A DNA stretch of 64,000 bases from Spirosoma sp. 48-14 (GCF_001898575.1 NZ_MKUD01000009.1:124001-188000); one strand, 5' to 3'. Counted from the first letter of the stretch, positions 34,795 through 44,632 are shown. A program made the numbers and translations. Notes: a model not told the origin generated them from the letters alone.

Positions 34795-36324
34795 TTATTT
34801 AAATGGCCATCTGGGTGATAGTACAGAGCGAGATTTCCGTTGGCGTTCAAAAACACCTATTTTCCGTAAACTAACATATCCTCCTACACTATTAGGCAAC
34901 AACTCACCTGAATCAACTGCTAATGATCCGTTCAATACAGTTCCGCCAAATAGATTAACCGGTATTGATGCCGTTAGCAAACCAGAAAACTCTCTAGGTA
35001 ATGTTAAATAAGGAGTGACATAAGTACCTGCATTTTTACTAAACGATAAACGAGTGGTTATATCTACTTTACCAACGACTAAAGCGCTTAATCCTATATG
35101 AAACACACTGACACGATTATTGGCAATCCCAAAACGAGGAGGCAGCGACGAATTAACCTCCTGCTGTGGTGTTAAAAACGGCGTACCTATCGTGCGGCCA
35201 AAATACGTCCAGCCATCTAGATACTGACTATGATTAAAATAATCGTCACGACCTCTTAATTTCGGATCCTCAAGAACAAATACCTCTCCCCCCTGGCTTC
35301 CTGTAAACAGGTACTCTACAGTAATTTGACGCAGAAAAAATGGTGAACCTTTAGGCTCATTTCCATTTTTCAACCGTAGACCGTTCAAACCGTCTTCTAG
35401 ATTAGTACCATAGAACAGAGAACCATCGTCATAAACAAATTGGCGATAAGCGAACAGATTCCAACGGCCTATATTCACATCAGCGGCCAGATCTATCGAA
35501 CCCAGATGATTACCTATTCTATTTTCTTCAAAACGAGTGATTGTCTGAATATTCTGATCTTCCGGAAAGGGATCTCTGGTTCCTAAAACTACCGCAGGAA
35601 AATACTTGATACTCGATGGTAAGCGCCCATCTGCACCTATATTCGGGCTTACGTAGTTTGTATAACCACCCCACATTACCTGATGATTGAACCCACCGTA
35701 TAATCGCAACAGCCAGGAAGGCTTTCCAATTCGCCCGTATAAGGATGATTGATGGAGATAAACCCCCTTTATCAGGCGATCTGCATTTTCAAACCATCCA
35801 TGAGCAAAGGTTCCCATTAGGGATATAACACCCTTTGTAAGTCCAATAGGCGTAAACTGAGGTACCGCAAGTTGGATTTTAGGCATTGGCAACGCGTTTC
35901 CTGACCAGATATACGATCCTGTCGTCAGTAAAGTATCCATCAAGCCAATCACCTCTTTACGGCGCCCAATGTAAAGTTCCAAAGCGCCCCAGCGGCCCTT
36001 TACATAAGCTTCAGGAAGTAGAACCTGATTAGTTTTCCCTGTATTAATAACTGCATTTATACCATAGCCCCAATCAACTCGTGGTCTGTAACCTGTACTA
36101 TCAGTTGATTGGTAATCAGACTTTAAACCAGCAGATAGCCGCCCTAGAGAGGACTTCAGCGGCACCGTGCCATACTGATTTGCCCGAAGCCAGAAAGGGG
36201 TCTGGTCTGAAGCAACAAAACCACCTAGCTCAAGCTGATATTGGTTTGCCCGCTGCCCATACGCTATATTAACCCCACTGATAATATAAATTATCCCCAA
36301 AAACAATAAGCAAACAAGCCTCAT
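34795..36324 (-). CDS. Capsule assembly Wzi family outer-membrane protein (copy 1)
   Basis: 509 aa. Signal peptide about 1-23 (cleavage after AYG). The mature sequence is a run of beta-barrel strands (YIGRRKEVIGLMDTLLTTGSYIWSGNALPMPKIQL; LYGRIGKPSWLLRLYGGFNHQVMWGG) matching the Caps_assemb_Wzi family. Wzi anchors or organises capsular polysaccharide on the outer membrane in Enterobacteria. Here it lies 35 bases downstream of the initiating transferase gene on the same strand, so the two are probably co-expressed. A paralogue lies at 37928. Confidence 0.88.
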   Translation of the reverse strand: MRLVCLLFLGIIYIISGVNIAYGQRANQYQLELGGFVASDQTPFWLRANQYGTVPLKSSLGRLSAGLKSDYQSTDSTGYRPRVDWGYGINAVINTGKTNQVLLPEAYVKGRWGALELYIGRRKEVIGLMDTLLTTGSYIWSGNALPMPKIQLAVPQFTPIGLTKGVISLMGTFAHGWFENADRLIKGVYLHQSSLYGRIGKPSWLLRLYGGFNHQVMWGGYTNYVSPNIGADGRLPSSIKYFPAVVLGTRDPFPEDQNIQTITRFEENRIGNHLGSIDLAADVNIGRWNLFAYRQFVYDDGSLFYGTNLEDGLNGLRLKNGNEPKGSPFFLRQITVEYLFTGSQGGEVFVLEDPKLRGRDDYFNHSQYLDGWTYFGRTIGTPFLTPQQEVNSSLPPRFGIANNRVSVFHIGLSALVVGKVDITTRLSFSKNAGTYVTPYLTLPREFSGLLTASIPVNLFGGTVLNGSLAVDSGELLPNSVGGYVSLRKIGVFERQRKSRSVLSPRWPFK

Positions 36325-36359
36325 AAAGAAGAGTGGCTACATTAAAAATTAGCCAACGA

Positions 36360-37739
36360 TCATTTACCACGCCCCTGAGCCATAACTCGCAGGGTTTGTG
36401 CAATGATCCACATATCAAATAAAAATGACCGGCGTTTGGGATAGATTAAATCATATCGTAAACGCTGTACCATTTCATCAACGTTGGCAGCGTAGCCAAA
36501 CCGAATCTGGCCAATCGATGTAATCCCCGGCTTTACTTTCAAAAGGGATCGATATTCAGGAGCAATTTCGACAATCTGATCGATAAAATACTGCCGTTCG
36601 GGTCTTGGTCCAACTACCGACATGTCTCCGATCAATACATTATAAAATTGAGGAATTTCATCAAGCCGCGTTTTTCGCATAAATCGCCCCCAAGGAGTAA
36701 TACGAGCATCTAATAGACCACCTGACAGAACCGGGCCGGTTTTCTCAGCATCTACGTACATACTACGGTACTTATATATTTTGAATGGTTTTCCAGAACG
36801 CCCGATTCGTTCCTGGGCATAAAAAATGGGGCCTTTAGAGGTTACTTTCGTAATTACCGCAATCAGCAAAAAGAATGGTGCCCCCAGCCCTAAAGCGAGT
36901 AGAGAAAACAATATATCAAACGAACGCTTAAAGATGTTTACCCTAAAATCAGCAATCACCTCTGACGATAAATTCAAAACGGGTAGAAAATCATGATATT
37001 CAACCGACGTGCTACGCGCTAAAAAGCCTCTAAAATCAACCAATAACTTTACCTGATAATCAAGAACTTCGGCATTATCAGCGATAGGCCTCAAGTTATT
37101 ATTATCAATATAAGGCATACAGCAGTATACACAATCAATTTGTTCCTTTTGAATATAGGCGAGGAGATTAGTGTAATCACCTGTAAGCAGACCTTGGTTT
37201 TCTAAAGTCGGTTGATCGAAATACCCACAAAAGCGAAACCCCATTTCAGGATGCGTATCATAAAAACTTTTTATAGAAGCAGCCAATTTACCATATCCGA
37301 CAACTACGTATCGCCGATTATTATAGCCTCGAGCGCGATATTCTCTCAAGAATAGTAGTCCCCCAATTCGAATAACGGCTGCTAGCCCAATAAAAAGTAA
37401 GTATGTGATCAGTAAGTGCTCTCTTGAATAGTAATAGGCCCGTATGCTTACCCAATAAATCGAAATAACCGACACATGGATAATCATTAATATTAATAGC
37501 TTTCTTATTAAATGGTCTGCCTTAAAAAGCTGCCTGGGGAATATATACGGTTTTAGGAGTAATATTTCTATTAACCAAATCAAATTAAATGTTGCCCATA
37601 ATGTTGCATATGGCTGGTCCCAAACGGTTTCAACAGTCTGAAATTTTATCCAATAAGCTCCTACAAAAGCCGCATTTAGACTTAGAAAATCAACAATTAC
37701 ATGAAGTGGGAAAAACAGTATGGAATAACGATGCCTCAT
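36360..37739 (-). CDS. Undecaprenyl-phosphate sugar phosphotransferase (WcaJ-like)
   Basis: About 459 aa from the ATG at 37739. Four or five N-terminal membrane helices and a Rossmann-like CoA-binding domain (NNRRYVVVGYGKLAASIKSF) are followed by the C-terminal sugar-transferase domain (RSFDILFSLLALGLGAPFF; GKPFKIYKYRSMYVDAEKTGPVLSGG; TRLDEIPQFYNVLIGDMSVVGPRPE). It transfers a sugar-1-phosphate, commonly glucose, to undecaprenyl phosphate to begin a polysaccharide repeat. The rest of the repeat-unit enzymes lie beyond 52 kb. It sits between two Wzi genes. Confidence 0.92.
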   Translation of the reverse strand: MRHRYSILFFPLHVIVDFLSLNAAFVGAYWIKFQTVETVWDQPYATLWATFNLIWLIEILLLKPYIFPRQLFKADHLIRKLLILMIIHVSVISIYWVSIRAYYYSREHLLITYLLFIGLAAVIRIGGLLFLREYRARGYNNRRYVVVGYGKLAASIKSFYDTHPEMGFRFCGYFDQPTLENQGLLTGDYTNLLAYIQKEQIDCVYCCMPYIDNNNLRPIADNAEVLDYQVKLLVDFRGFLARSTSVEYHDFLPVLNLSSEVIADFRVNIFKRSFDILFSLLALGLGAPFFLLIAVITKVTSKGPIFYAQERIGRSGKPFKIYKYRSMYVDAEKTGPVLSGGLLDARITPWGRFMRKTRLDEIPQFYNVLIGDMSVVGPRPERQYFIDQIVEIAPEYRSLLKVKPGITSIGQIRFGYAANVDEMVQRLRYDLIYPKRRSFLFDMWIIAQTLRVMAQGRGK

Positions 37740-37927
37740 ACTTGTTGGATTTATTTGGCGAAGTATGGCTACTATACCCAACCGCTTATGCTAAAATAAC
37801 TCATTGACTTAATTGAGTATGCAGAATATTATTCTACGGCTCAATTTACAACCCTGCAAATTAATAATTACCTGTCGTAATAAAAAACAATCGATAGTAC
37901 CGAAATCAGAATAAAGTTACATAACCA

Positions 37928-39457
37928 TTATCTGTTCCAGCTTTTGCGAATCCCGATATAGGCTCCGAAACTATTTTGATAAAAATCACCAGCATCACCT
38001 GCAATGCTGGCATTGAGGTACAGACCTCCAAGCATACGTAAAGGTACACCTAAACTAGCATAAGCAGAAAACTGATCTCTTATGGATTGAAAAGGATTAT
38101 CATAAGTACCTAAGTTTCGACTAAAAGACAACTTAACCTGATAGGAAACTGGAGCGAGTAACTGTCGTCCACGTAACGGGAGTTTTCCTGCTAGTCCCAT
38201 ATGAAATACATAGACCCTGTTGTTTGCCGTAAACGTGCCATAAGGATATTGATCTTGGCTACCTAGTGCTGGGGCAATAAACGGGGTACCGACTGTATGA
38301 TTGCGATATGCCCATCCATCTCTATACTGCTGATGATTAAAATAATCATCTTTACCTCGTCGGTTCGGATCATCATACACAAAAACTGGGCCGCCCTGGC
38401 TGGTTGTGTTCAAAAATTCAAATAGAATATCGCGTACTAAAGCATTGGGGTCATTACGCCGGAGTCTGACTCCATTTAATCCATCAGCGATGTTTAGCAA
38501 ATAGAACAATGAACCGTCTTCATAGAGGTTCTGCCTATATATATATAAAGTATGTCGTACTAAGTCAATTTCTGCCGCTACGTCAACAGAGCCAAGATGA
38601 TTACCGACACGATTAGTCAAATCAAAAAAGGTATATTGCTGCGTGTCGGTCCGGCCATAATTAAGGGTAGTCACTACATAAAAGTAGTTAATCAGACCAG
38701 AGGGCAGTTTACCACCGACCGGAATTGTACCCGGAATCCCCGTCGGATCGGCTGCTTGTCCTCCCCAAATGGCTTGATGATTTAATCCTCCATAAATATG
38801 TATTACATCGCTCGGCCTTCCTATTCGAAGGTATAGTGACTTCTGGTGTAATAATTTATTTCGAATATATCCTTGGGCATCCAAGTAGCCATGTGCATAA
38901 GTTCCCTGGATAGCAACCCAACCTTTAGTAAATCTGATTGGGGTGAAAACCGGAATAGAAATTTGAATTTTAGGAACTGGTATGGCATTACCTGACCAGG
39001 CATATGATCCTGTCGACAATGAAGAATCAGCGAGCCCAAATTTTTCCCGTTGTCGGCCAACGTAAGCTTCAAAAATCCCCCGGCGTATGGCTATATAGGC
39101 TTCGGGAAGTAGTAGACTCTTTTCATACGATAATAAATTTTGGGGTGTATTAGCGACAAAATTTATTCCATATCGGACATCAAATTTAGATTCCTTCCAC
39201 CGCCCTGTACTATGGCGACTCGTGTCGTAATCACTATATAAGCCAACCCGTAAAGAGGATACTGGAGACCTATTAGGAACTATACCGTATTGATTAGAGC
39301 GCAGCCAAAATGGGGTTTCGGTAGATGTCGATATATATGTTCCTATTTCAGCAGAATATTGATTAGGGCTATGAATCAGTTGGGCCAATAAGTAATAAGG
39401 AACAACACTAAATATGAGAAAAAAAAATATCAGACCTGGCTTTGTGCAAGTGAGCAT
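37928..39457 (-). CDS. Capsule assembly Wzi family outer-membrane protein (copy 2)
   Basis: 509 aa, parallel to the 34795 protein over its length. Signal peptide (FFFLIFSVVPYYLLA) then the same signatures: YVGRQREKFGLADSSLSTGSYAWSGNAIPVPKIQI and LYLRIGRPSDVIHIYGGLNHQAIWGG. Two Wzi paralogues flanking the initiating transferase suggest two related capsule-assembly proteins, perhaps for different glycans. A 37-bp perfect palindrome stands between it and the type IX gene behind it. Confidence 0.88.
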   Translation of the reverse strand: MLTCTKPGLIFFFLIFSVVPYYLLAQLIHSPNQYSAEIGTYISTSTETPFWLRSNQYGIVPNRSPVSSLRVGLYSDYDTSRHSTGRWKESKFDVRYGINFVANTPQNLLSYEKSLLLPEAYIAIRRGIFEAYVGRQREKFGLADSSLSTGSYAWSGNAIPVPKIQISIPVFTPIRFTKGWVAIQGTYAHGYLDAQGYIRNKLLHQKSLYLRIGRPSDVIHIYGGLNHQAIWGGQAADPTGIPGTIPVGGKLPSGLINYFYVVTTLNYGRTDTQQYTFFDLTNRVGNHLGSVDVAAEIDLVRHTLYIYRQNLYEDGSLFYLLNIADGLNGVRLRRNDPNALVRDILFEFLNTTSQGGPVFVYDDPNRRGKDDYFNHQQYRDGWAYRNHTVGTPFIAPALGSQDQYPYGTFTANNRVYVFHMGLAGKLPLRGRQLLAPVSYQVKLSFSRNLGTYDNPFQSIRDQFSAYASLGVPLRMLGGLYLNASIAGDAGDFYQNSFGAYIGIRKSWNR

Positions 39458-39553
39458 TGATTGTCTGGTATAAATGAGCTAAGAAGGTTACAATAATAAT
39501 GCCGTATTCAATAATTTACTTCAATTAATTAAGATTTCTATAGTGTGGTAAAG

Positions 39554-39629
39554 TTTTACTAGCCCTATTAACAGCAAAAGACACTCCAATTGATTGGAGT
39601 GTCTTTTGCTGTTAATAGGGCTAGTAAAA
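39554..39629 (-). terminator. Very long perfect stem-loop after the type IX-sorted gene
   Basis: Arms 39554-39590 and 39593-39629 are perfect inverted copies of 37 bases with a 2-base loop. The inner part (aaaagacactcc/ggagtgtctttt) looks like a classic terminator. The outer part extends it far beyond normal terminator length. It begins directly at the stop of the 39630 gene. Confidence 0.8.
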
Positions 39630-40163
39630 TCATTTTTTCACGAGCCTTCCACTAACTCTTTGTTGATTAACCTCAACAATTGGGATATACATACCCGAAC
39701 TTATTGCTTCTGGTTTCCACTCTAATCGATGACTACCAGATGGTTGGTCTTCGTCTCTTAGTAACTGCGCTACGACTTTACCTTGTGAATCAATGATCCA
39801 TAAATTTACTTTACCATCAGCAGGCAAGTAGTAGTTAATTGTCGTTGATTGCTCAAAAGGGTTTGGGAAAGCAGTAAGTTGTAAAGTAGGCTCACCCTGC
39901 TGCATAACTGGATCTATCTGAGCAACAAATTGACTACCATGCTGAGCCTGAAAGCCAGGTAACAGGCTTATAGACCGTCCTGCCTTGTATTCAACATCCG
40001 TATTTTTGATCAACAAATTAGAGGCTTCTATAGTCTCAATGGCCCTCTCCCGATATTGACCAGCCTTTTCATAGCTTATCTTGATAGTCAATCGATTTTG
40101 AATTGACTGAGCCATACCGACAAAAGATAAACAGCAGCCTAGTGCTAGTAGTAGTAGTCGCAT
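39630..40163 (-). CDS. Type IX secretion-sorted surface protein (3-coathanger stack type)
   Basis: About 177 aa from the ATG at 40163, which lies one base after the stop of the upstream fibre gene, so coupling is likely. Signal peptide about 1-18 (cleavage after GMA). The stack segment VEYKAGRSISLLPGFQAQHGSQFVAQI resembles the 3-coathanger stack domain. The last 80 residues (TAFPNPFEQSTTINYYLPADGKVNLWIIDSQGKVV ... SSGMYIPIVEV) are the type A T9SS sorting domain, which directs export and surface attachment. It would be displayed on the cell surface with the fibre protein. Confidence 0.88.
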   Translation of the reverse strand: MRLLLLALGCCLSFVGMAQSIQNRLTIKISYEKAGQYRERAIETIEASNLLIKNTDVEYKAGRSISLLPGFQAQHGSQFVAQIDPVMQQGEPTLQLTAFPNPFEQSTTINYYLPADGKVNLWIIDSQGKVVAQLLRDEDQPSGSHRLEWKPEAISSGMYIPIVEVNQQRVSGRLVKK

Positions 40164-40164
40164 A

Positions 40165-41955
40165 CTATTTACGATCTTTAGATTGGAGTTTGTTAACTCG
40201 ATGCTCAAGCTCTACACTTTTCTTCTTCAATAATTCATTTTCTTTTTTGAGCTCAATCAGGTAAAGCGTTAATTCTTCAACTTTCTCAAGAAGCTTCGCT
40301 TGCATTTTACCTACATCAACTCCCTCACTAACGACTTCCTCAGCAGATGGAATGCCGGGCAAATGCTTTTCATGATTAATATAGTGTTCTACCTCATTTA
40401 AATTCCGAAGACGATAGCCTTTTTCAAACACACGGTCAGACCAGTCATCCGTTGTTTTTACCGCAACTTTTACTTTTTCCGTCAAAACGCCATCAGCGAC
40501 AAAAAGTCTGTAACCAACAGGAGTCTTACTAATACCGGGCCCAATAACGACTGCCCCTGTGTTAGTATTCTGAATATTTGCTCCATCAGCTTGCCAAAGT
40601 GGCGTTTCGTCAGCAGCAACTCTTAAATTAGGTGTACCTGACTGTGCTAATACAACATCTCCTGAGGAGTTAACTGTCAAAAACTTATTAGTTGTGTATG
40701 TAGTACTAACAGCGCTTGTCAGATTAGTAAATCGCAGTCCACTATTTCCGTTGGTGCCCTGAGTAATTTCTAACTTGTTAGCAGGGGCGGATGTACCGAT
40801 CCCTACATTGGCACTGTAGCCCAAAATTACACTGTTGCTCGCCGTGGCAACCGCATTGTAACCCAACACGGTCACATTGTTGAGAGTCACTCCGACCGGC
40901 ACGCCAGCATTATGCCCAATAAACGTGTTAGCACTCCCATCCAGATTCTCTTTACCAGCATAGCTGCCAATATGAACATTGGAGCCGCCCCGTTTGTTTT
41001 TCGAACCTGCTTCTGAGCCAATGAACACATTGAAGTTACCTTCTGTATTGGCCAGGCCAGCCCCATTACCGATAAAGTTATTGTTAGCCCCTACCGTGTT
41101 GCTTTCTCCGGATGAGCTACCGATAAAGGTGTTATAAGCCCCCGTTGAGTTTCCATAACCAGCTCGTTGACCTAAGAAAAGATTGGCAAATCCATTTGTA
41201 TTACCGTAACCTGCAGTACTACCAATAAATACGTTAGCCCCCCCCCCCTGATTATTTCGGCCCGCCTGATAACCTAGAAATGTGTTAGCTGCGCCTGTTG
41301 AACCGTAACCTGTTTCAAAGCCAACAAATGTATTTTGTGATCCTGATATATTCGAAGCCCCAGATTTGCTGCCTAAAAATATATTACTACTTCCCGAAGT
41401 ATTAGCTGCGCCAGCTAAGTTGCCATTAAATACATTATCATTCCCGTTAATATTTGCAGAACCGGCATCAGCACCTAAAAAGCTATTATTGATGCCTGTT
41501 TGGTTTGCATAGCCCGCCCCAGACCCCACAAAGGCATTATTCTGCCCAGAAGTATTAAAAAAGCCAGCCCTATAACCAGCAAAAAGGTTATTGAACCCTA
41601 CATCATTTTTATTACCAGCTTCTGAACCAATAAACGTGTTATAATTACCACTCGTATTCGTGAGTCCAGCAGAATATCCAACAAAAGCATTGCCTTGTCC
41701 ACTCGAGTTATTTTTACCAGCACTAGAACCAAGAAACACATTTTGGGTACCAGCTGCATTAGCCACTCCTGCCGCTCTACCAACAATCAAATTATTAGCC
41801 CCACTCATATTTAGGTTTCCTGCTCCTATCCCTATCAGCGTATTATCAGAGCCTGGTGTGATTGATTCTGGTGCAGTTGAAACAAAGTTCGTTTGAGCTG
41901 TCAGAATATGGCAATTAGCCATAAAAATAAATAGCATGTAAAATTTGTGCTTCAT
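40165..41955 (-). CDS. Repeat-rich surface fibre protein (copy 1)
   Basis: About 596 aa from the ATG at 41955. Signal peptide (FYMLFIFMANCHILTA). Residues about 30-360 hold nineteen copies of a 17-residue unit NxFxGxxAGxxNxxGxx, a left-handed beta-roll head as in YadA-like and tail-fibre heads. A GIGTSAPANKLEI transition follows. The end has the Bacteroidota tail-fibre-like SDRVFEKGYRLRNLNEVEHYINHEKHLPGIPSAEEV and a coiled coil. Nine consecutive G (minus strand) lie in repeat 12. A 474-bp block matches copy 2 at 49443. No peptidase domain is seen. Confidence 0.85.
   Translation of the reverse strand: MKHKFYMLFIFMANCHILTAQTNFVSTAPESITPGSDNTLIGIGAGNLNMSGANNLIVGRAAGVANAAGTQNVFLGSSAGKNNSSGQGNAFVGYSAGLTNTSGNYNTFIGSEAGNKNDVGFNNLFAGYRAGFFNTSGQNNAFVGSGAGYANQTGINNSFLGADAGSANINGNDNVFNGNLAGAANTSGSSNIFLGSKSGASNISGSQNTFVGFETGYGSTGAANTFLGYQAGRNNQGGGANVFIGSTAGYGNTNGFANLFLGQRAGYGNSTGAYNTFIGSSSGESNTVGANNNFIGNGAGLANTEGNFNVFIGSEAGSKNKRGGSNVHIGSYAGKENLDGSANTFIGHNAGVPVGVTLNNVTVLGYNAVATASNSVILGYSANVGIGTSAPANKLEITQGTNGNSGLRFTNLTSAVSTTYTTNKFLTVNSSGDVVLAQSGTPNLRVAADETPLWQADGANIQNTNTGAVVIGPGISKTPVGYRLFVADGVLTEKVKVAVKTTDDWSDRVFEKGYRLRNLNEVEHYINHEKHLPGIPSAEEVVSEGVDVGKMQAKLLEKVEELTLYLIELKKENELLKKKSVELEHRVNKLQSKDRK
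40711..41184 (-). repeat. 474-bp near-identical block, copy A
   Basis: Matches 50025-50498 without gaps (constant offset 9314) with about two mismatches. It covers fibre repeats 14-19 and the GIGT transition. Sequence on both sides diverges, so the block was copied between paralogues. Confidence 0.9.
41238..41246. other. Run of nine C in a coding region (nine G on the coding strand)
   Basis: A homopolymer of nine C inside fibre repeat 12, encoding GGG. Loss or gain of one base would frameshift the protein, which makes it a candidate contingency tract. Confidence 0.7.
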
Positions 41956-42620
41956 AACTTGAAACGGTTTAAACATATGGCAATACACATACAAAGTTAA
42001 ATTTTAGAAAGTTGAATAGCCAGATAATCTAAATTAGAATGTAAACTAACCAATCCTCAAGCCAAACTCTTTTTATTATACTAAGATCATTACCGTGTGA
42101 TTCCTTACTATTTGTCAACTTACTTAGTTACAAATCGATCAGAGTTGAATAATCAATTCTCAAAAAATGTTAAACGAAATAACTACAACCGCATACCCAG
42201 ACCTATATATGAGAAACTTAAAAAGAAACAAATTTCATGCCATAGGATGTTATTTAGGCTTTCATTGGTCGCTTTTAATTTGATTGAGATATTGCTTCAA
42301 AAGTAGGCTTTTAATATAAATAAGCCAAATAAGTAACAAGTAAAAATGATAAGGCTTACTCAATAAATACAATATATATATATTTAACATCCGGAGCATA
42401 TATATAAGTAAACAGATATCACTAGATATATCATTTACTCTATTTTTAGTTAATAATTTCAATATAGCTTCAACACCATATTGACCTTACCCCGTTCGAG
42501 AAACCAGTTTCAGCCGGAATTTAAGCTAAGATGAGGCCCTCCAAATAATGGACCACTCAAAGATTTAGGAATAGCCAAATCTACGATTTTTAAGTGATTC
42601 ATCACTATCACCACCGCACG
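41956..42620. other. AT-rich intergenic region before the insertion-sequence nest
   Basis: About 660 bases with no credible gene. It is strongly AT-rich from 42060 to 42480, with no signal peptide-like or family-like frame. The first part must hold the promoter of the fibre gene. I see no clear -7 box. Confidence 0.6.
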
Positions 42621-42632
42621 GATTTCCATGGT

Positions 42633-43375
42633 TTATGCAAGCAGTGGCGTATAATTTTTGTCATATTTTTGGCCCCGCGCCACCACCGAGCAGACCCGGT
42701 GGATGAGTTTATTGCGTACCGCGTTCAAGACAAGCCGCATCGGCGGTCCGAATTTTATTCTTGCCCTCCATAACCTTGCGCTGATAGTAATCTCGTAGCT
42801 CGCCCTCCATGCGGATGGCAGACATAGCTCCCAGATGAAAAACAGATTTCAACGGGGCAGCCCGCGCTGCGTAATCGAGCATGTTGACTCACGCGAGTTT
42901 TGCCTCGGACGCTGCTACCGATCGGTATTCAAAAGAGGCTACACCAGCATGGCAATCGGACGGCCGAAGCCGCTAATTTCTTGGCATTGTTGATTGCCTT
43001 GAACTCGTCGGTTGCTGCTAATACTTCGGTTGCAGTGGCACTACCAACACCAGGGATAGAAGTAATCCAGCCAAAGAGTTCTTTGAGCCGATCATCACCT
43101 TGAATGAGTTCATCAATTTGTTTATCAACCACTTCCAGATCAGCGTTAATTGCTTTGAGGGAAGCCTGACAGTTTTTAGTGAGTTGCTTTTGAAGGGATG
43201 ACTCCACAAAACCAGCTTGTTCGGTCAGAGGCTGTTGAAGTTGCTGGCGAACGCCTACAAGCCGTTGACGCATAGCACCGCTCCGGCCTTTAGGTTTAAG
43301 GGCTGGTAAGATTCCTGGATTTGGGTAGCTTGCCTCAGAAAGAAAAACAGAGCGGGCTACCCTATCGCTCGGCAA
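42633..43375 (-). pseudogene. Decayed IS110 family transposase, copy 1 (C-terminal part)
   Basis: Residues corresponding to the C-terminal transposase_20 domain are recognisable: RQRLVGVRQQLQQPLTEQAGFVESSLQKQLTKNCQASL and LFGWITSIPGVGSATATEVLAATDEFKAINNAKKLA, then a frame break. Past the break, reading resumes in other frames to a stop at 42633-42635. Aligned to the copy at 43565, it has exactly 16 extra bases at 42956-42971 and again at 42853-42868, a shared unit at 42736-42751, an extra unit at 43279-43294 and one lost base near 42923. The N-terminal DEDD domain is not seen. Confidence 0.88.
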
Positions 43376-43564
43376 GGTTCCTAGGCCTATGCGGGGCGGC
43401 CCGTGCCGGCCGATTTAGGACCCGCTCTGTCTCTACTTGGCTGGCTCGAACGGTGCGCCGTAGCGATAGAAATGTGGGACACAAGGCCCGTTAGCAAGGT
43501 ATGAGCACAAAACAACGGGGCCGCCCGGCGGTAGGCTTTTGGCAACTCTAAAGTACAAATCATC
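43376..43564. other. Non-coding spacer between two opposed IS110 copies
   Basis: The stretch holds no credible gene. The part just upstream of the IS110 copy at 43565 is where IS110-group elements encode their bridge RNA. It contains two units of the 16-nt GC-rich family (43392-43407 and 43516-43531). I cannot fold it reliably by eye, so a bridge RNA is only a possibility. Confidence 0.4.
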
Positions 43565-44604
43565 ATGGACATTCGCTATTTCATTGGTATTGACATCGCT
43601 AAACTCACGCTGGATTGGGCGGTTTACGACGGCAAGAAAATAGTACTGCAAACCAGCTCTCCTAACACCATCGCAGGTATCAAGACTGCCTTGCGGCTCT
43701 TAAAGGCACTGCCTGGTTGGAACCCACAACAAGCCATCTTCTGCATGGAACACACAGGTATTTACAACGCTCACCTGCTTGATTTTCTGCATAAACTTCA
43801 TTTCCCTATTTGGTTAGAAAGCAGTCTGCAAATCAAAAAAGCGGGTGGTTTGCAGCGAGGAAAAATCGACTCAATTGATGCCCAGCGGATAGCTGAGTAT
43901 GCCCGCTCCGGCGGCCCGGTTTCGCTTCCGCGATCAGCTTCGCCTATGGGAGCCGCCCCGCCAGATTGTTCAAAAGTTAGCATTGTTGAGTGCTACTCGT
44001 CATCGGCTTATCAGCGTGTACAACCAGCTGGCTTGTCCTCTAACTGAACAACAGGGCTTTATCGGCCCAGTGCTGCAAAAGCAACTGGGCCAGAGCTGTC
44101 AAGCCTCGTTAACCGCCTTGGAGAAAGATCGCAAAGCAGTGGAAAAGGCCATTGATAAACTTATCGAAGCTGACCCACGTCTGAGTCAACTTTTTGAGTT
44201 GGTCATGTCTGTGCCGGGCATCGGTACGGCCACGGCCACCGAAGTTGTCATCGCCACCAATGAAATGAAGGCGATCACTGACCCTAAAAAAATGGCCTGT
44301 CATGCCGGGGTTGCCCCCTTTAATTACCAATCAGGCAGCAGTGTCCGAGGGCGTCCCGGCGTGAGTCAACATGCTCGTAAACGACTCAAGTCTTTGTTCC
44401 ACTTGGGTGCGATGGCAGCCATTCGAGCCAAGGGTGAACTTCAGGACTACTACCACCGAAAAGTGAAGGAGGGCAAGAATAAAATTCGGACCGCCGATGC
44501 GGCTGGTCTTGAACGCGGTTCGCAACAAACTCATTCATCGCGTGTATGCGGTGGTGGCACGGGGTGAAAAATATGACAAAAATTATGTGTCACCTCTTGC
44601 ATAA
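43565..44604 (+). pseudogene. Decayed IS110 family transposase, copy 2
   Basis: Starts at the ATG at 43565 with the DEDD-type RuvC-like N-terminus (RYFIGIDIAKLTLDWAVYDG ... CMEHTGIYNAHLLDFL ... KIDSIDAQRIAEYA). After that a 16-base GC-rich unit (43904-43919) shifts the frame, and the rest (RFRDQLRLWEPPRQIVQKLA ... PGIGTATATEVVIATNEMKAI ... CHAGVAPFNYQSGSSVRGRPG) continues in another frame. A second unit (44486-44501) again shifts it, so the last stretch VLNAVRNKLIHRVYAVVARGEKYDKNY reads in a third frame to a stop at 44602-44604. It is inactive but young. Confidence 0.9.
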
Positions 44605-44632
44605 ACCATAGAAATCGGACCGTTCAAACATT

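Noticed and set aside
40711..41900. 51-base periodic repeats as a possible CRISPR array
   Set aside because: The repeats are in-frame 17-residue protein units without constant repeat and variable spacer structure, and no cas genes are near.
42097..42306. Small plus-strand frame in the AT-rich gap
   Set aside because: It has no recognisable motif or start context and lies in low-complexity AT-rich sequence where chance frames are common.
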